From Francisella halioticida (GTDB lineage Bacteria; Pseudomonadota; Gammaproteobacteria; Francisellales; Francisellaceae), in assembly GCF_002211785.1 (NCBI RefSeq), contig NZ_CP022132.1:1798001-1862000 (forward strand): DNA of 64,000 nt. Reading direction: 5' to 3'. Under the pieces are notes generated by a model. It saw nothing but the letters and a program-made list of their open reading frames with translations. It did not search any database and was not told where the DNA came from. The position numbers and the translations under genes were made by a program. The stretch's first letter is position 1. The number at the start of each line of letters is the position of its first letter. This document shows positions 28,172 to 37,628 of this stretch, piece by piece.

Positions 28172-29483
28172 TAAACTGTCCCTGTTATTCAATATCACTT
28201 TATAAAATATTTTTATTCCTTGCTTTTATGCAGCATCTAAAATACCAGAATATACTTCATCATGAGTCATATATCCAATACTAGAATGTAGTCTTTCATT
28301 GTTGTAAATATCAATATATTCTTTGATACCTACTTTAGCCTCTTTCATAGTTATATATGATGCCGGATAAACATTTTCATATTTCAGTGTTCTCCAAAAT
28401 CTCTCAATTGCAATATTATCTATAGATCTTCCTTTAGCATCCATAGATATATTTATTTTATTATCAGATAATATTTTAATATGCTCTTTTGCTGTATATT
28501 GAGTTCCTTGATCAGAGTTCAAGATATCAGGTTTACCATATTTAAATAACGCTTCTTTTAACACACTAGTTGTTAGATGTGTATCCATAGTATTAGAAAT
28601 CTTCCAAGCTAGTGTTTTCTTGCTATGCCAATCTATTATGGCTGCTAAATATGCATACCCACATTCTAGTCTAATATACGTGATATCAGCACTCCATACC
28701 TTATTAGCTTTATCTATAACAACCTGATTCGTCTCATTTTTAAATACATTAAGTAAGTATGGATATTTCTTGTGTTGCTTATTAATGACAGTTGTCTTTT
28801 TTTTAGGATACAATGCCTTAATACCCATGAATTACATAGCACTTTTGATTAGCTTCCTTCCAACTAGAAATCCTAATCTATTTAGCAACTTTACTAGCCT
28901 TCTCGTACCATAATATGGATGTTTAGTATGTATCAAATCTATTGCATTTAATAGTCTAATATCATCATTACTACTAAATTTTGATATTGGTGTATAATAG
29001 TACACACTCTTAGATACAGATAATAGTTTAAGCTGATTATTTAAAGATAATTCTAGCTTAGTATCTACAGAGTTTACTCTATCATTTGATGATACCAAGC
29101 TTTTTAGCTTTCCCATTAAAAAATCCCTCTCTACTATTACCTCGACTAGTTTTTTACTTGTTGCATCTTTATCTTTTCTAAGCTCATCTATTTCCTGCTT
29201 ATACTCCTTAACAACAGAGCTTTTATCAAATGCTAAGCAAGCATTAGATAAAAATTACTGCTTCCAATTGTGCACGTTTTTAGGAAGTAAATCATACTTA
29301 CTTGCTATCTCATTAACTGTCATATCGCCTTCTAGCAATTCTATAATTACTTTAGCTTTAAAATCAGCTGTATACGTTACTCTTTTTTTACTCATTTATC
29401 TATTTCCTAATTTATCTAGTTAAGTTTAACATCTAGGAATAAAAATCTTTCTAAAATCAGTAGCTTTTTCTGGGGACATTATA
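28172..29483 (-). mobile_element. IS3-family insertion sequence, IS3-2 copy 2
   Basis: 1312 bp in reverse orientation, with ends TAAACTGTCCCTG and GGGGACATTATA identical to those of copies 1 and 3. It lies inside the nitronate monooxygenase pseudogene. This is the full-length reference for the other copies: copy 1 is the same length minus 10 bp, and copy 3 is the same minus 134 plus 1260 bp. Confidence 0.9.
28226..29395 (-). pseudogene. IS3-2 transposase, copy 2 (two nonsense codons)
   Basis: Full-length frame from the ATG at 29395. Codon 47 (the second Gln of NWKQQFL) is TAA at 29255-29257, and the Glu of SAMELMGIK is TAA at 28832-28834. The core motifs WSADITYI, NSDQGTQYTA and IAIERFWRTL are otherwise intact in the 3' frame that restarts at 28828. 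Not expected to make active transposase. Confidence 0.88.
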
Positions 29484-29895
29484 AATCTATTACTTTATTT
29501 TTTTGTAAATGCTCTTCTGCTCTAACTATATTATGATTTTTGTCATATGACTTTGATTGATTAACAAACGGCTCAATAAATAGATTTATTCCAAAAACTG
29601 ATCCTATCTTTAAAGATTTCTTTACCTCTAATATAAACTCTTCTAGCTGCTGAATACTTAAATATCCACTAGAAATCATACCTAACATACCACTATTACT
29701 TACCACTGATACCATCTCAGGAGTAACAATCCCTCCAGCCATAGGAGCTTGAATAATATTAAACTTTAACTTTTCTAACATATAGAACACTCCAAAAACA
29801 TCCTAAATATCAAAGCTTATTAATATATAGATTTTTAGTTAAACACAAACAATGGTACTATTTTAACAAGACAATATAAGCTTATAAAATAAAAA

Positions 29896-30084
29896 GTGAG
29901 CAAAACTAAATTTGCTAAAGCTGAAGAAATGCTTACTTACAGTAAACAGCAAAAACTTATAAAAACAGCAAACATTTTCTTACAACAAAATCCTGTTTAT
30001 GAAAATTATGAATGTCGCTTTGATCTAATCGCAATAAATGATAACGATATTAACTGGATAAGAGATGCTTTTGTAGTAATGTGA
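29896..30084 (+). pseudogene. C-terminal fragment of a YraN/UPF0102-family protein
   Basis: The 62-codon frame reads [20 protein letters not shown], then [20 protein letters not shown] and INWIRDAF. This is the C-terminal half of the YraN (UPF0102) nuclease-like fold, where family members are about 115-120 residues. The N-terminal half with the E-x-D...V-E-V-K motif is absent: upstream in-frame codons run into a TAA seven bases before the GTG. It lies beside the IS-damaged nitronate monooxygenase gene, so a local deletion is likely. Confidence 0.6.
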
Positions 30085-30090
30085 AATAAC

Positions 30091-30846
30091 TTATAAACCA
30101 CTGCAAAGATCCGTAAAACTGCCTGTAACAAAAGATGCCTTATCGCTTAACAGCCACATAATTGCTTCAGCAACCTCTTCAGGTTTACCGCCACGGTTCA
30201 TTGGTAGACTTTTTGCAATTCTATCAACTCTATTTGGCTCACCACCATCAGCATGTATATCAGTGTATATAAAACCAGGCCTTACACAATTTACACGAAT
30301 GCTATCAGCAGCAACTTTTTTTGCAAGACCAGTCGTTAATGTATCTATAGCACCTTTAGAAGCAGCATAATCAACATACTCAAATGGTGCCCCTTTTCTA
30401 GAGGTCCCAGATGAGACATTAACTATAGCGCCACCTTGACCGCCTTTAGCTTTAGAGATCCTAACTATTGCTTCTTTACAACAGTAAAAATATCTCATAA
30501 TATTTGTATTAATAACAGTTTTAATACGCTCACCACTCATTTCTATTAGAGGAATTTTAGTTTTTAAAATACCGACATTATTGACTAAATGAGTGATTAC
30601 CCCTATTTCATTATCATTTTTTTTAAATAATTTAAAAACCTCACTTTCATCAGAAACCTCAGCTTGTATAGCAATACATTTAGCCCCTATTCTTAAAATC
30701 TCATCCCTAACTTTAAAAGCTGCGAGCTCATCACTCAGATAATTAATACAAACAGAATAACCCTTCTCTTGCTGCTTGAATTGCTGTAGCAGCTCCAATA
30801 CCTCTACTTGATCCAGTACTAGTAAAACTTTATTATCCATACTCAT
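30091..30846 (-). CDS. Short-chain dehydrogenase/reductase with a scrambled cofactor motif
   Basis: An SDR core is clear: LVNNVG (NNAG-type), INTNIMRYFYC, GGAIVNVSSGTSRKG, YVDYAASKGAID (the Y-x-x-x-K catalytic pair), and VNCVRPGFIYTDIHADG. The N-terminal TGxxxGIG cofactor motif is missing from the frame. Reading one base over from 30817 to 30761 gives TGSSRGIGAATAIQAARE. So a one-base loss near 30817 and a one-base gain in the CCC at 30761-30763 keep the gene open but replace about 20 residues. NAD(P) binding is probably lost. ATGs at 30846 and 30840 are both possible. It follows purK on the same strand. Confidence 0.82.
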   Translation of the reverse strand: MSMDNKVLLVLDQVEVLELLQQFKQQEKGYSVCINYLSDELAAFKVRDEILRIGAKCIAIQAEVSDESEVFKLFKKNDNEIGVITHLVNNVGILKTKIPLIEMSGERIKTVINTNIMRYFYCCKEAIVRISKAKGGQGGAIVNVSSGTSRKGAPFEYVDYAASKGAIDTLTTGLAKKVAADSIRVNCVRPGFIYTDIHADGGEPNRVDRIAKSLPMNRGGKPEEVAEAIMWLLSDKASFVTGSFTDLCSGL

Positions 30847-30954
30847 ACTTAACTTTTTTGTGATTATTAAAGAATACACTTTCAATTGGCTTCTGGAAAT
30901 ACATTGTAAGAAAACAAATTTTATATCTTGATAACTGTTAGAGCTAAGTTTTAA

Positions 30955-32052
30955 TTAAAGCTTCTCAGAAAGAGCAATCAATTTCTTAGCCTGCAAAAGT
31001 TGATACTCATCAGTTTCATCATTAAGATTAAGGTTTAAATGACCAACCTTACGCCCTTTTCTAGACTCTTTATTGTAATTATGAATTTTAACCCTATCTA
31101 AAGCAGATAAATCTTTTGTTGAAGGCATACCGCCTATACAATTTAGCATCACTGTTTTTCTGCTTGAAGTATCGCCTAAAATCAATCCAACTATAGCTCT
31201 TACATGATTTTCAAATTGTGATGTAATTGCACCATCTATACTCCAATGGCCACTATTATGCACTCTAGGAGCTATTTCATTTACAATCAATTCATTACCT
31301 TTAACAAAAAACTCTATTGCAAGAGTTCCAACATAGCCAAATTCTTTGACTAAAATTTTTGCTATTTGCTGAGCTTTGACTTCTAGAGCCTCATTTTCAA
31401 AAGGTGCTTCTGATTCAACTATAACACCCTGCTTATGAGTATTTTTAGCTAATGGATAAAATGCAATATTACCTTTAATATCAGCTGTACATATTTGAGA
31501 AACTTCATAATCAAATTTAACAAAAGCTTCATAGATAAGACCATCGGGAGCATCTTTAAAAATACCCCAAGCCTTAGTAACATCATTTTGAGACTTGATC
31601 ACAAACTGGCCTTTACCATCATAGCCAAATCTACGTGTTTTAACTATAGCTGGTAATCCATACTGTTTCACCGCATTTTCAAGTTTATCCAAATCATCAA
31701 TATTGACAAAATTTGCTGTCTCAATGCCATGATCTCGCATAAAAGATTTTTCAAGTAAACGATCTTGTGAAATTACTATAGCTTTAGCAGATGGATATAC
31801 ACTTACCTCATGATCTATTGCCTTAATAAGTTCATGAGATATATTCTCATTTTCGAAGGTTATTACATCGAACTGCTTAGCCCAGTTTACAACATCATTA
31901 ACTTTATCTAAATCAATATCTATAACACTTTTTACAACGTTCTCTGCACAATCCCCAAGTTTACCTAAACAGTGAAACTCTAGCCCAAGAGGTGTACCTG
32001 CGATACTTAACATTCTAGCAAGTTGCCCAGCTCCTATAATACCTATTTTCAT
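30955..32052 (-). CDS. purK: N5-carboxyaminoimidazole ribonucleotide synthase
   Basis: ATP-grasp enzyme converting AIR plus bicarbonate to N5-CAIR. The N-terminal GIIGAGQLARMLSIAG, the ATP-grasp segments AIVKTRRFGYDGKGQFV and IYEAFVKFDYEVSQI, and FFVKGNELIVNEIAPRVHNSGHW identify PurK. 365 residues, normal length. It is the last gene of the purine cluster, 14 bases after purE. Confidence 0.96.
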   Translation of the reverse strand: MKIGIIGAGQLARMLSIAGTPLGLEFHCLGKLGDCAENVVKSVIDIDLDKVNDVVNWAKQFDVITFENENISHELIKAIDHEVSVYPSAKAIVISQDRLLEKSFMRDHGIETANFVNIDDLDKLENAVKQYGLPAIVKTRRFGYDGKGQFVIKSQNDVTKAWGIFKDAPDGLIYEAFVKFDYEVSQICTADIKGNIAFYPLAKNTHKQGVIVESEAPFENEALEVKAQQIAKILVKEFGYVGTLAIEFFVKGNELIVNEIAPRVHNSGHWSIDGAITSQFENHVRAIVGLILGDTSSRKTVMLNCIGGMPSTKDLSALDRVKIHNYNKESRKGRKVGHLNLNLNDETDEYQLLQAKKLIALSEKL

Positions 32053-32066
32053 AACTACCCTATATT

Positions 32067-32558
32067 TTATTTTACTCTTGGATCAGCATTATCTAAAACA
32101 GTTTGAGTTTGATCGGCTCTAAATTTCTCTAAAGCTTGACCTATATCAGGGTTTGTATGTTGCAAAATACTAGCTGCAAATAGTGCTGCATTTTTACTGC
32201 CTGCTACACCAATTGCAAAAGTAGCAACTGGAATACCTGCAGGCATTTGCACTATAGATAACAGACTATCTTTGCCACTTAATGTACTAGATTTAACTGG
32301 CACACCTAAAACTGGAAGATCTGTTTTTGCAGCAACCATACCAGGCAAATGTGCAGCTCCACCAGCCCCAGCTATTATAACTTTAAGGCCTCTTTTTTTA
32401 GCAGTTTCAGCATAGCTAAACATTTTATCTGGAGTTCTATGTGCAGATACTACTTCACACTCATAGTTAACACCCAAACTATCTAAAATATCACAACATT
32501 CTTTCATTGTGCTCCAGTCAGATTTAGAGCCCATTATTACACCAACATCTATACTCAT
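32067..32558 (-). CDS. purE: N5-carboxyaminoimidazole ribonucleotide mutase
   Basis: 163 residues with the class I PurE motif [28 protein letters not shown] and [17 protein letters not shown]. It rearranges N5-CAIR to CAIR, the step after PurK. GGAGATAAAAA precedes the ATG, which is only three bases after purN. Operon with purN, purCD, purM and purK. Confidence 0.96.
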   Translation of the reverse strand: MSIDVGVIMGSKSDWSTMKECCDILDSLGVNYECEVVSAHRTPDKMFSYAETAKKRGLKVIIAGAGGAAHLPGMVAAKTDLPVLGVPVKSSTLSGKDSLLSIVQMPAGIPVATFAIGVAGSKNAALFAASILQHTNPDIGQALEKFRADQTQTVLDNADPRVK

Positions 32559-32561
32559 TTT

Positions 32562-33137
32562 TTATCTCCAGCTTTTGATAACTTCAACCCAAGCTTTACT
32601 TTCCAAAGTCTGTACCTTAGCCTTTAAGGTTTTAGCCGTGTCACTCTTATTAACGTCACACTTAAGTTGTAAAACAATACCTCCTCCATCAACATCTTCT
32701 GTCACATGGTGTATAGTACAACCTGAAACATAATCGCCAGCATTAATCACAGATTGATGAACATCTAGATCCATTAACCCAGCATGTTTTGGTAAAAGTG
32801 ATGGATGAATATTTAGAACCTTATCTTTAAAGCTATTTATAAAAAAAGGACTTAAAATACGCATAAAACCAATTAATAAGATTAAGTCTGGGTTATATTT
32901 TTGTATTTCATCGGCAAGAGTTCTATCATACTCCTCTCGACATAGCCCTTTAGCTCCTATAAATTTATTTGGGATATTATAATTTTTAGCTCTTTCCAAA
33001 ATATATGCAGTTCTCTTATTTGAAATAACTATTTCTACATTTGCATCTACTTCTTTAGCAGCTATAGCATCAATTATAGCTTGCATATTAGTGCCACGAG
33101 TTGAACCTAGTATTGCAAGTTTTAACTTAGTCACCAC
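32562..33137 (-). CDS. purN: Phosphoribosylglycinamide formyltransferase (folate-dependent)
   Basis: 191 residues. LAILGSTRGTNMQAIID forms the ribonucleotide site, and ILLIGFMRILSP, LNIHPSLLPKH (catalytic Asn/His region) and VSGCTIHHVTEDVDGG follow the GART pattern; it makes FGAR using 10-formyl-THF. It starts with GTG (two in tandem) directly after the purCD stop, suggesting coupled translation. FolD, encoded 4 kb upstream on the same strand, supplies the one-carbon donor. Confidence 0.94.
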   Translation of the reverse strand: MVTKLKLAILGSTRGTNMQAIIDAIAAKEVDANVEIVISNKRTAYILERAKNYNIPNKFIGAKGLCREEYDRTLADEIQKYNPDLILLIGFMRILSPFFINSFKDKVLNIHPSLLPKHAGLMDLDVHQSVINAGDYVSGCTIHHVTEDVDGGGIVLQLKCDVNKSDTAKTLKAKVQTLESKAWVEVIKSWR

Positions 33138-35447
33138 TTATAGTTCCTGATACTTATTACCACGTAATAAATTCATATGCCTTATTCGCTTATTAATAAG
33201 CTCTTTTGTACCAATATCTGGGCGATGATATAATTTACCATAAATATTTTTTACAGCATTTTCTGCCTTTTTTTCAGCTTCTAAAATAGTATCTCCCAAA
33301 CCAAGTACTGCTATTGCTCTTGACCCTGTACCAATCAACTTACCACTCTTATAATCAACAGCTCCAAGAAAAAGTTCAACATCATCAGGGCATTGTGAAA
33401 TATCAATCTCAAAATTCTTTACTGATTGGTTTGGATACCCCAAAGGCACCAAGTATTTACATACACTTGCTTGTTTTTTAAAGCTTGATTGTACTTTATC
33501 AAGTGTTCCTTGTGTTATAGCTTCAATAATTTCAACAAAATCTGTTTCTAATAGAGTCAATAAATTCATAGCTTCAGGATCACCAAAGCGAGCATTATAT
33601 TCAATAACCTTAGTATCACTCCTAGTAGCCATAAAACCACCATAGAGAATACCTTGATACGGCTCACCAAATTTTTCTGCTAGTGCGCATACAACCTTTT
33701 CATTAATATCTTTAGCTTTTTGAATATCTTTATCAGATAGAAACGGTAAACTATGATTTGCATCAGAGTATGTTCCCATACCACCAGTATTTGGACCTTT
33801 GTCGCCCTCATGAGCTCGTTTGTGATCTTGCACCGCTGGCATATGGATGAAATTTTTGCCATCAGTAAATGATATTAGAGAAAACTCTTGTCCAACTAGC
33901 TTCTCTTCAATCACGAATTCTTGCCTGGTATCTACCAATGATTGACAATGTTTAATAGCCTCAGACATGCTGCGCAGATGATCTCCCCATACAAGTACAC
34001 CTTTACCGCCGCAAAGACCATCCGCTTTAATTACAAATTGCTTTTCATATTTCTTTAGAGTCTCCTCAACACCATCCATTGAGTTAAACCTTTTAAAAAA
34101 TGGGTTCGCGTAAATTTTATAATCACGAATTAAATCTCTAGTAAAACTTTTTGAAGTCTCTAGCTGGGCTAGCTTCTTAGTTGGTCCAACTACGCCTATA
34201 CCCTGTGCTTTTAGAACATCAGCTAAGCCAGCTTCTAATGGGGCTTCTGGGCCAATTATAACTATGTTTATATTTTGAGATTTTGCATATTCTAAAACAG
34301 CATCACAATCGCAAATGTTAATAATACTATAACCTTGTGTTATTTTATCAATTCCAGGATTTACAGCCCCACTAATACAAAAAAGCCTAGTTTCAGTAGA
34401 GCTCTTCTTAATAGCTTCAGCAATAGCATGCTCTCTACTACCTGAACCAACTAGAAGGATATTCATTTGTTTCTCCGTATTTAAATAATTTGTAACATTT
34501 CTAGCAATACGCTGATTTATACTACTCAAATCTTTTGGTAGTTCAAATTCCTGTCCTGTTATCATCTCAAAAAGAGTTATATATTTTTGTGATAACTCTA
34601 CAACTAAATTTTCTGGAGCTCCAGGCAAAACCTCATCATTGTACGGATCACAATTTTTAGCAAACCAAAGTCTAAAAAATTCTTTATCAATATTCTCAGG
34701 CTCCAACCCTTTTTTAACTCTATCAGCATAACTACTCTCTAGCCAAAATCTTGAGCTATCTGGAGTGTGTATTTCATCGATCAAAATAATTTCACCAGTT
34801 TTCTCATCAATACCAAACTCATACTTAGTATCGGCCAATATTAGTCCATGTTCTAATGCTTTTTTTTGTCCAAATTCAAAAAGTTCTAGCGCCTTTTGTG
34901 AGGCAAAATCCCACTGTTTCTGAGTTAACCAGCCTTCTTTAACGATATCATCAGCAGATATTGGACAATCATGGTCATGCTCTTTTGTTGTTGGAGTTAA
35001 AATGTTTTGTTGAAGTTTTTGATTTTTTTCTAACCCTTTTGGTAAGATATTACCACAGTAGTCTCGACTACCATTCTCATAATGAGTCCACAAAGAAGTA
35101 GAGGTTGAGCCAGTTATATAACCTCTAACAACAAATTCAATAGGTAGCACTTTTGCTTTTCTTGCAATTACAACATTTAGGTCAGGTGAATCTATAAAAT
35201 GATTTTTGACAATATGTGCCGTCTCTTTAAACCACCAAATAGATGATTGAGCCAATATTTGCCCTTTAAAAGGAATAAATCCTAAAGATCTATCAAAAGC
35301 AGATTGTCTATCTGTAGATATCAAAATACTTTTATCATTAAAAAAATACATGTCTCTAACTTTACCAACATACTTATCTTTGATATCAAGATTTGTCGAT
35401 TTTAAAACATTTTTAATATTATTTGCGATGATTTGTTTATCAATCAT
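33138..35447 (-). CDS. purCD: Fused SAICAR synthetase / GAR synthetase
   Basis: 769 residues. Residues 1-327 are PurC: YVGKVRDMYFFNDKSILIST, DRQSAFDR, EFVVRGYITGSTSTSLW and LADTKYEFGID. Residues 328-769 are PurD: MNILLVGSGSREHAIAEA, GPEAPLEAGLADVL, the ATP-grasp part VIKADGLCGGKGVLVW, GPNTGGMGTYS and NARFGDPEAMNLL. The fusion is known to me from Francisella. At the junction the ATG at 34466 is preceded by GGAGAAACAA, a good ribosome-binding site, so free PurD might also be made. Its ATG overlaps the purM TAA by one base. Confidence 0.94.
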   Translation of the reverse strand: MIDKQIIANNIKNVLKSTNLDIKDKYVGKVRDMYFFNDKSILISTDRQSAFDRSLGFIPFKGQILAQSSIWWFKETAHIVKNHFIDSPDLNVVIARKAKVLPIEFVVRGYITGSTSTSLWTHYENGSRDYCGNILPKGLEKNQKLQQNILTPTTKEHDHDCPISADDIVKEGWLTQKQWDFASQKALELFEFGQKKALEHGLILADTKYEFGIDEKTGEIILIDEIHTPDSSRFWLESSYADRVKKGLEPENIDKEFFRLWFAKNCDPYNDEVLPGAPENLVVELSQKYITLFEMITGQEFELPKDLSSINQRIARNVTNYLNTEKQMNILLVGSGSREHAIAEAIKKSSTETRLFCISGAVNPGIDKITQGYSIINICDCDAVLEYAKSQNINIVIIGPEAPLEAGLADVLKAQGIGVVGPTKKLAQLETSKSFTRDLIRDYKIYANPFFKRFNSMDGVEETLKKYEKQFVIKADGLCGGKGVLVWGDHLRSMSEAIKHCQSLVDTRQEFVIEEKLVGQEFSLISFTDGKNFIHMPAVQDHKRAHEGDKGPNTGGMGTYSDANHSLPFLSDKDIQKAKDINEKVVCALAEKFGEPYQGILYGGFMATRSDTKVIEYNARFGDPEAMNLLTLLETDFVEIIEAITQGTLDKVQSSFKKQASVCKYLVPLGYPNQSVKNFEIDISQCPDDVELFLGAVDYKSGKLIGTGSRAIAVLGLGDTILEAEKKAENAVKNIYGKLYHRPDIGTKELINKRIRHMNLLRGNKYQEL

Positions 35448-36490
35448 TAAATGATTTCCACCTTACCTAAATTTGTAATTTTACCTATTTGGTGTAATTT
35501 AGTGTTAGTATGTTTTTTAGCGAGCTGTTGCATTTTTCCATATTGATCTTGATTAGCAATGATAGTCATACCAATACCCATATTAAATGATCTATACATT
35601 TCAAACTCACTAATTTTACCTATTCTCTGCATCACTTCGAAAACAGCAGGAGTCTCAAAACTATTTTTAACTATTTCAGCACCTAAACCTTTTGGTAGTG
35701 TGCGTGGAATATTTTCAATAAATCCACCACCTGTAATATGTGCCATACCCTTAATATCTACACCATTATCCAAAAAGTCATGAACAATATTTGTATAATT
35801 AATATGTGGTTCAAGTAAAACATCACTAATTGCTTTACCTTCTAACTCTGGATATGTGTCTGTATTCTTATTACCAGCAACATCAAAAAATAGCTTACGA
35901 GCAAAAGAATAACCATTTGTATGAAGCCCGGACGAACTTAGTCCAAAAACGACATCACCTGCTTTAATATTTTCACCGTTTATCACTTTATTCCTATCTA
36001 CAACACCTGTAATAACACCTACCATATCAATTTCTCCAGCTTGATATACTCCGGGCATTTCAGCAGTCTCACCACCTACTAAAGATACTCCACATTCTGC
36101 ACAGGCTTTTGACATACCTTTAACAAGTTCTTCCATAACTTCAGGATCTAATTTATCATGGGCAACATAATCTAAAAATGTAACTGGCCTAGCCCCCATC
36201 ACAACGATATCATTAGTAGCAGCTGAAAAAAGGTCATAACCAAGATTCTCAAATTTGCCACACATCACTGCAATTTTTGTTTTAGTTCCAACTCCATCGA
36301 TAGACTGAACTAAAACAGGATCATTATAATTATTAATGATATTTTTTAGTGAATATAGTGAACCAAAACTCCCCAAGCCTGTTAAAACATCTTTTGTGAA
36401 AGTTTTTTTCACATGATCTTTCATTCTTTCTACAGCTTGATTCCCTGCTTCAATATTTACCCCAGCATCTTCATATTTTAAGCTTGCCAT
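35447..36490 (-). CDS. purM: Phosphoribosylformylglycinamidine cyclo-ligase (AIR synthetase)
   Basis: 347 residues from the ATG at 36490 (MASLKYEDAGVNIEAGN), chosen because AAGGAAA lies just upstream and the family begins with this motif; the frame opens 13 codons earlier. Other signatures are SIDGVGTKTKIA, NDIVVMGARPVTFLDY, LVGGETAEMPGVY, HITGGGFIENIPR and MGIGMTII. First gene of the purM-purCD-purN-purE-purK cluster. Confidence 0.95.
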   Translation of the reverse strand: MASLKYEDAGVNIEAGNQAVERMKDHVKKTFTKDVLTGLGSFGSLYSLKNIINNYNDPVLVQSIDGVGTKTKIAVMCGKFENLGYDLFSAATNDIVVMGARPVTFLDYVAHDKLDPEVMEELVKGMSKACAECGVSLVGGETAEMPGVYQAGEIDMVGVITGVVDRNKVINGENIKAGDVVFGLSSSGLHTNGYSFARKLFFDVAGNKNTDTYPELEGKAISDVLLEPHINYTNIVHDFLDNGVDIKGMAHITGGGFIENIPRTLPKGLGAEIVKNSFETPAVFEVMQRIGKISEFEMYRSFNMGIGMTIIANQDQYGKMQQLAKKHTNTKLHQIGKITNLGKVEII

Positions 36491-36584
36491 TTTAATTTCC
36501 TTTTTAATCAATTCAAAACGCCTATTCATATTCCAGATTTTAATCCAAAATATTTATAAGCAAAATCCTAGAGATCCTTAATTA

Positions 36585-36604
36585 CACTTCGACTCCGCTC
36601 AGTG
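36585..36604. repeat. GC-rich short element between folD and purM
   Basis: CACTTCGACTCCGCTCAGTG stands out as GC-rich within an AT-rich 150-bp spacer, with CACT/AGTG ends. I have seen similar short sequences as dispersed intergenic repeats in unrelated bacteria, but that is memory, not a search. Only one copy is noticed in this window. It could sit in the leader of the purine operon. Confidence 0.3.
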
Positions 36605-36638
36605 ACTAGTTTAGGATGGCTCCACTAAATTTAAGAAA

Positions 36639-37505
36639 TTATACTTCCATATCAATACCTTCATTCTGTTCTTTACAGCATTGAAATGCATTATACAAGA
36701 GCTCTGTGATTGTCATAGGTCCAACCCCTCCTGGCACAGGAGTAATAGCAGAAACTTTATTTTTCACCGCATCAAAATCAACATCTCCACGTATTTTTCC
36801 ATTAATATGGTTTATACCAACATCAATTACTACAGCTCCTGGCTTAACCATATCCTCAGTAAGAAAATTATGTTTACCTACTGCAACAATCAATATATCT
36901 GCTTTGGTTGTGTGAGATTTAAGGTCTTTAGTAAATCTATGACAAGTTGTTACAGTTGCTTTAGCATTTAACAGCAACTGTGAAACTGGTTTACCGACAA
37001 TATTACTGGCTCCAACAACTACAGCATAGGCACCTTCAGTTTTTATATCATACTCTCTTAATATCGTCATAATTCCCTTGGGAGTACACGATTCAAGACA
37101 CTTCTTATCTCTTAACTGAAGTCTACCTACATTAGTAGGGTGAAAGCCATCTACATCTTTCTCAGGCCTAATATTATATATAATTTTTTGTTTATCAATA
37201 TGTATGGGTAAAGGAAGCTGTACCAGAATCGCATTGACATTATTATCATTATTTAATTCATCAATTAATGTTAATAACTCCTGCTCTGTAGTTGTCTCAG
37301 GTAAAGTAATCACATCAGAATCAATACCAACTTTTGCACAAGCTTTCTCTTTAGATGCAACATAAGTCTTACTAGCAGGATCATCTCCAACTATTATAGC
37401 CACAAGTTTTGGAGTTATTCCAGTATCATTTTTATATTCTTTGACTTGTTGTGATAATCTCTCTTTTAGACTCAGAGAAAGAGCTTTTCCATCGATTAAA
37501 ATCAT
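36639..37505 (-). CDS. folD: Methylenetetrahydrofolate dehydrogenase / cyclohydrolase
   Basis: 288 residues. The catalytic lysine lies in [66 protein letters not shown] and [17 protein letters not shown] are the FolD signatures. It produces 10-formyl-THF used by PurN nearby. It has the same orientation as the purine genes, about 150 bases upstream of purM. Confidence 0.96.
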   Translation of the reverse strand: MILIDGKALSLSLKERLSQQVKEYKNDTGITPKLVAIIVGDDPASKTYVASKEKACAKVGIDSDVITLPETTTEQELLTLIDELNNDNNVNAILVQLPLPIHIDKQKIIYNIRPEKDVDGFHPTNVGRLQLRDKKCLESCTPKGIMTILREYDIKTEGAYAVVVGASNIVGKPVSQLLLNAKATVTTCHRFTKDLKSHTTKADILIVAVGKHNFLTEDMVKPGAVVIDVGINHINGKIRGDVDFDAVKNKVSAITPVPGGVGPMTITELLYNAFQCCKEQNEGIDMEV

Positions 37506-37628
37506 AGTTAATTTGTTTAGGACATAAATTAATATCTATACCTATAATAATAACAAATTTGTGTAAACTTTTGAGATTTTTTTAAAACTATTTTTTAAAC
37601 TAAAGATACAATAAATTTTGATTTAATT

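Larger units (their letters stand above)
27443..29781 (-). pseudogene. Nitronate monooxygenase-like gene, interrupted by IS3-2 and decayed
   Basis: The N-terminal part (29781 downward; MLEKLKFNIIQAPMAGGIVT) and the C-terminal part (IIASGGISIENMKEYFALG and VQMGSIFM) match the FMN TIM-barrel of nitronate monooxygenase/2-nitropropane dioxygenase. IS3-2 copy 2 separates them. The remaining 3' part has further damage: a stop after SILTLQKP near 28050, a frameshift to the NIEVIATVTS frame, and a TAA after GGHQA near 27922. The ATG at 29781 has TGGAG upstream. The multiple lesions mean an old pseudogene. Confidence 0.87.
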
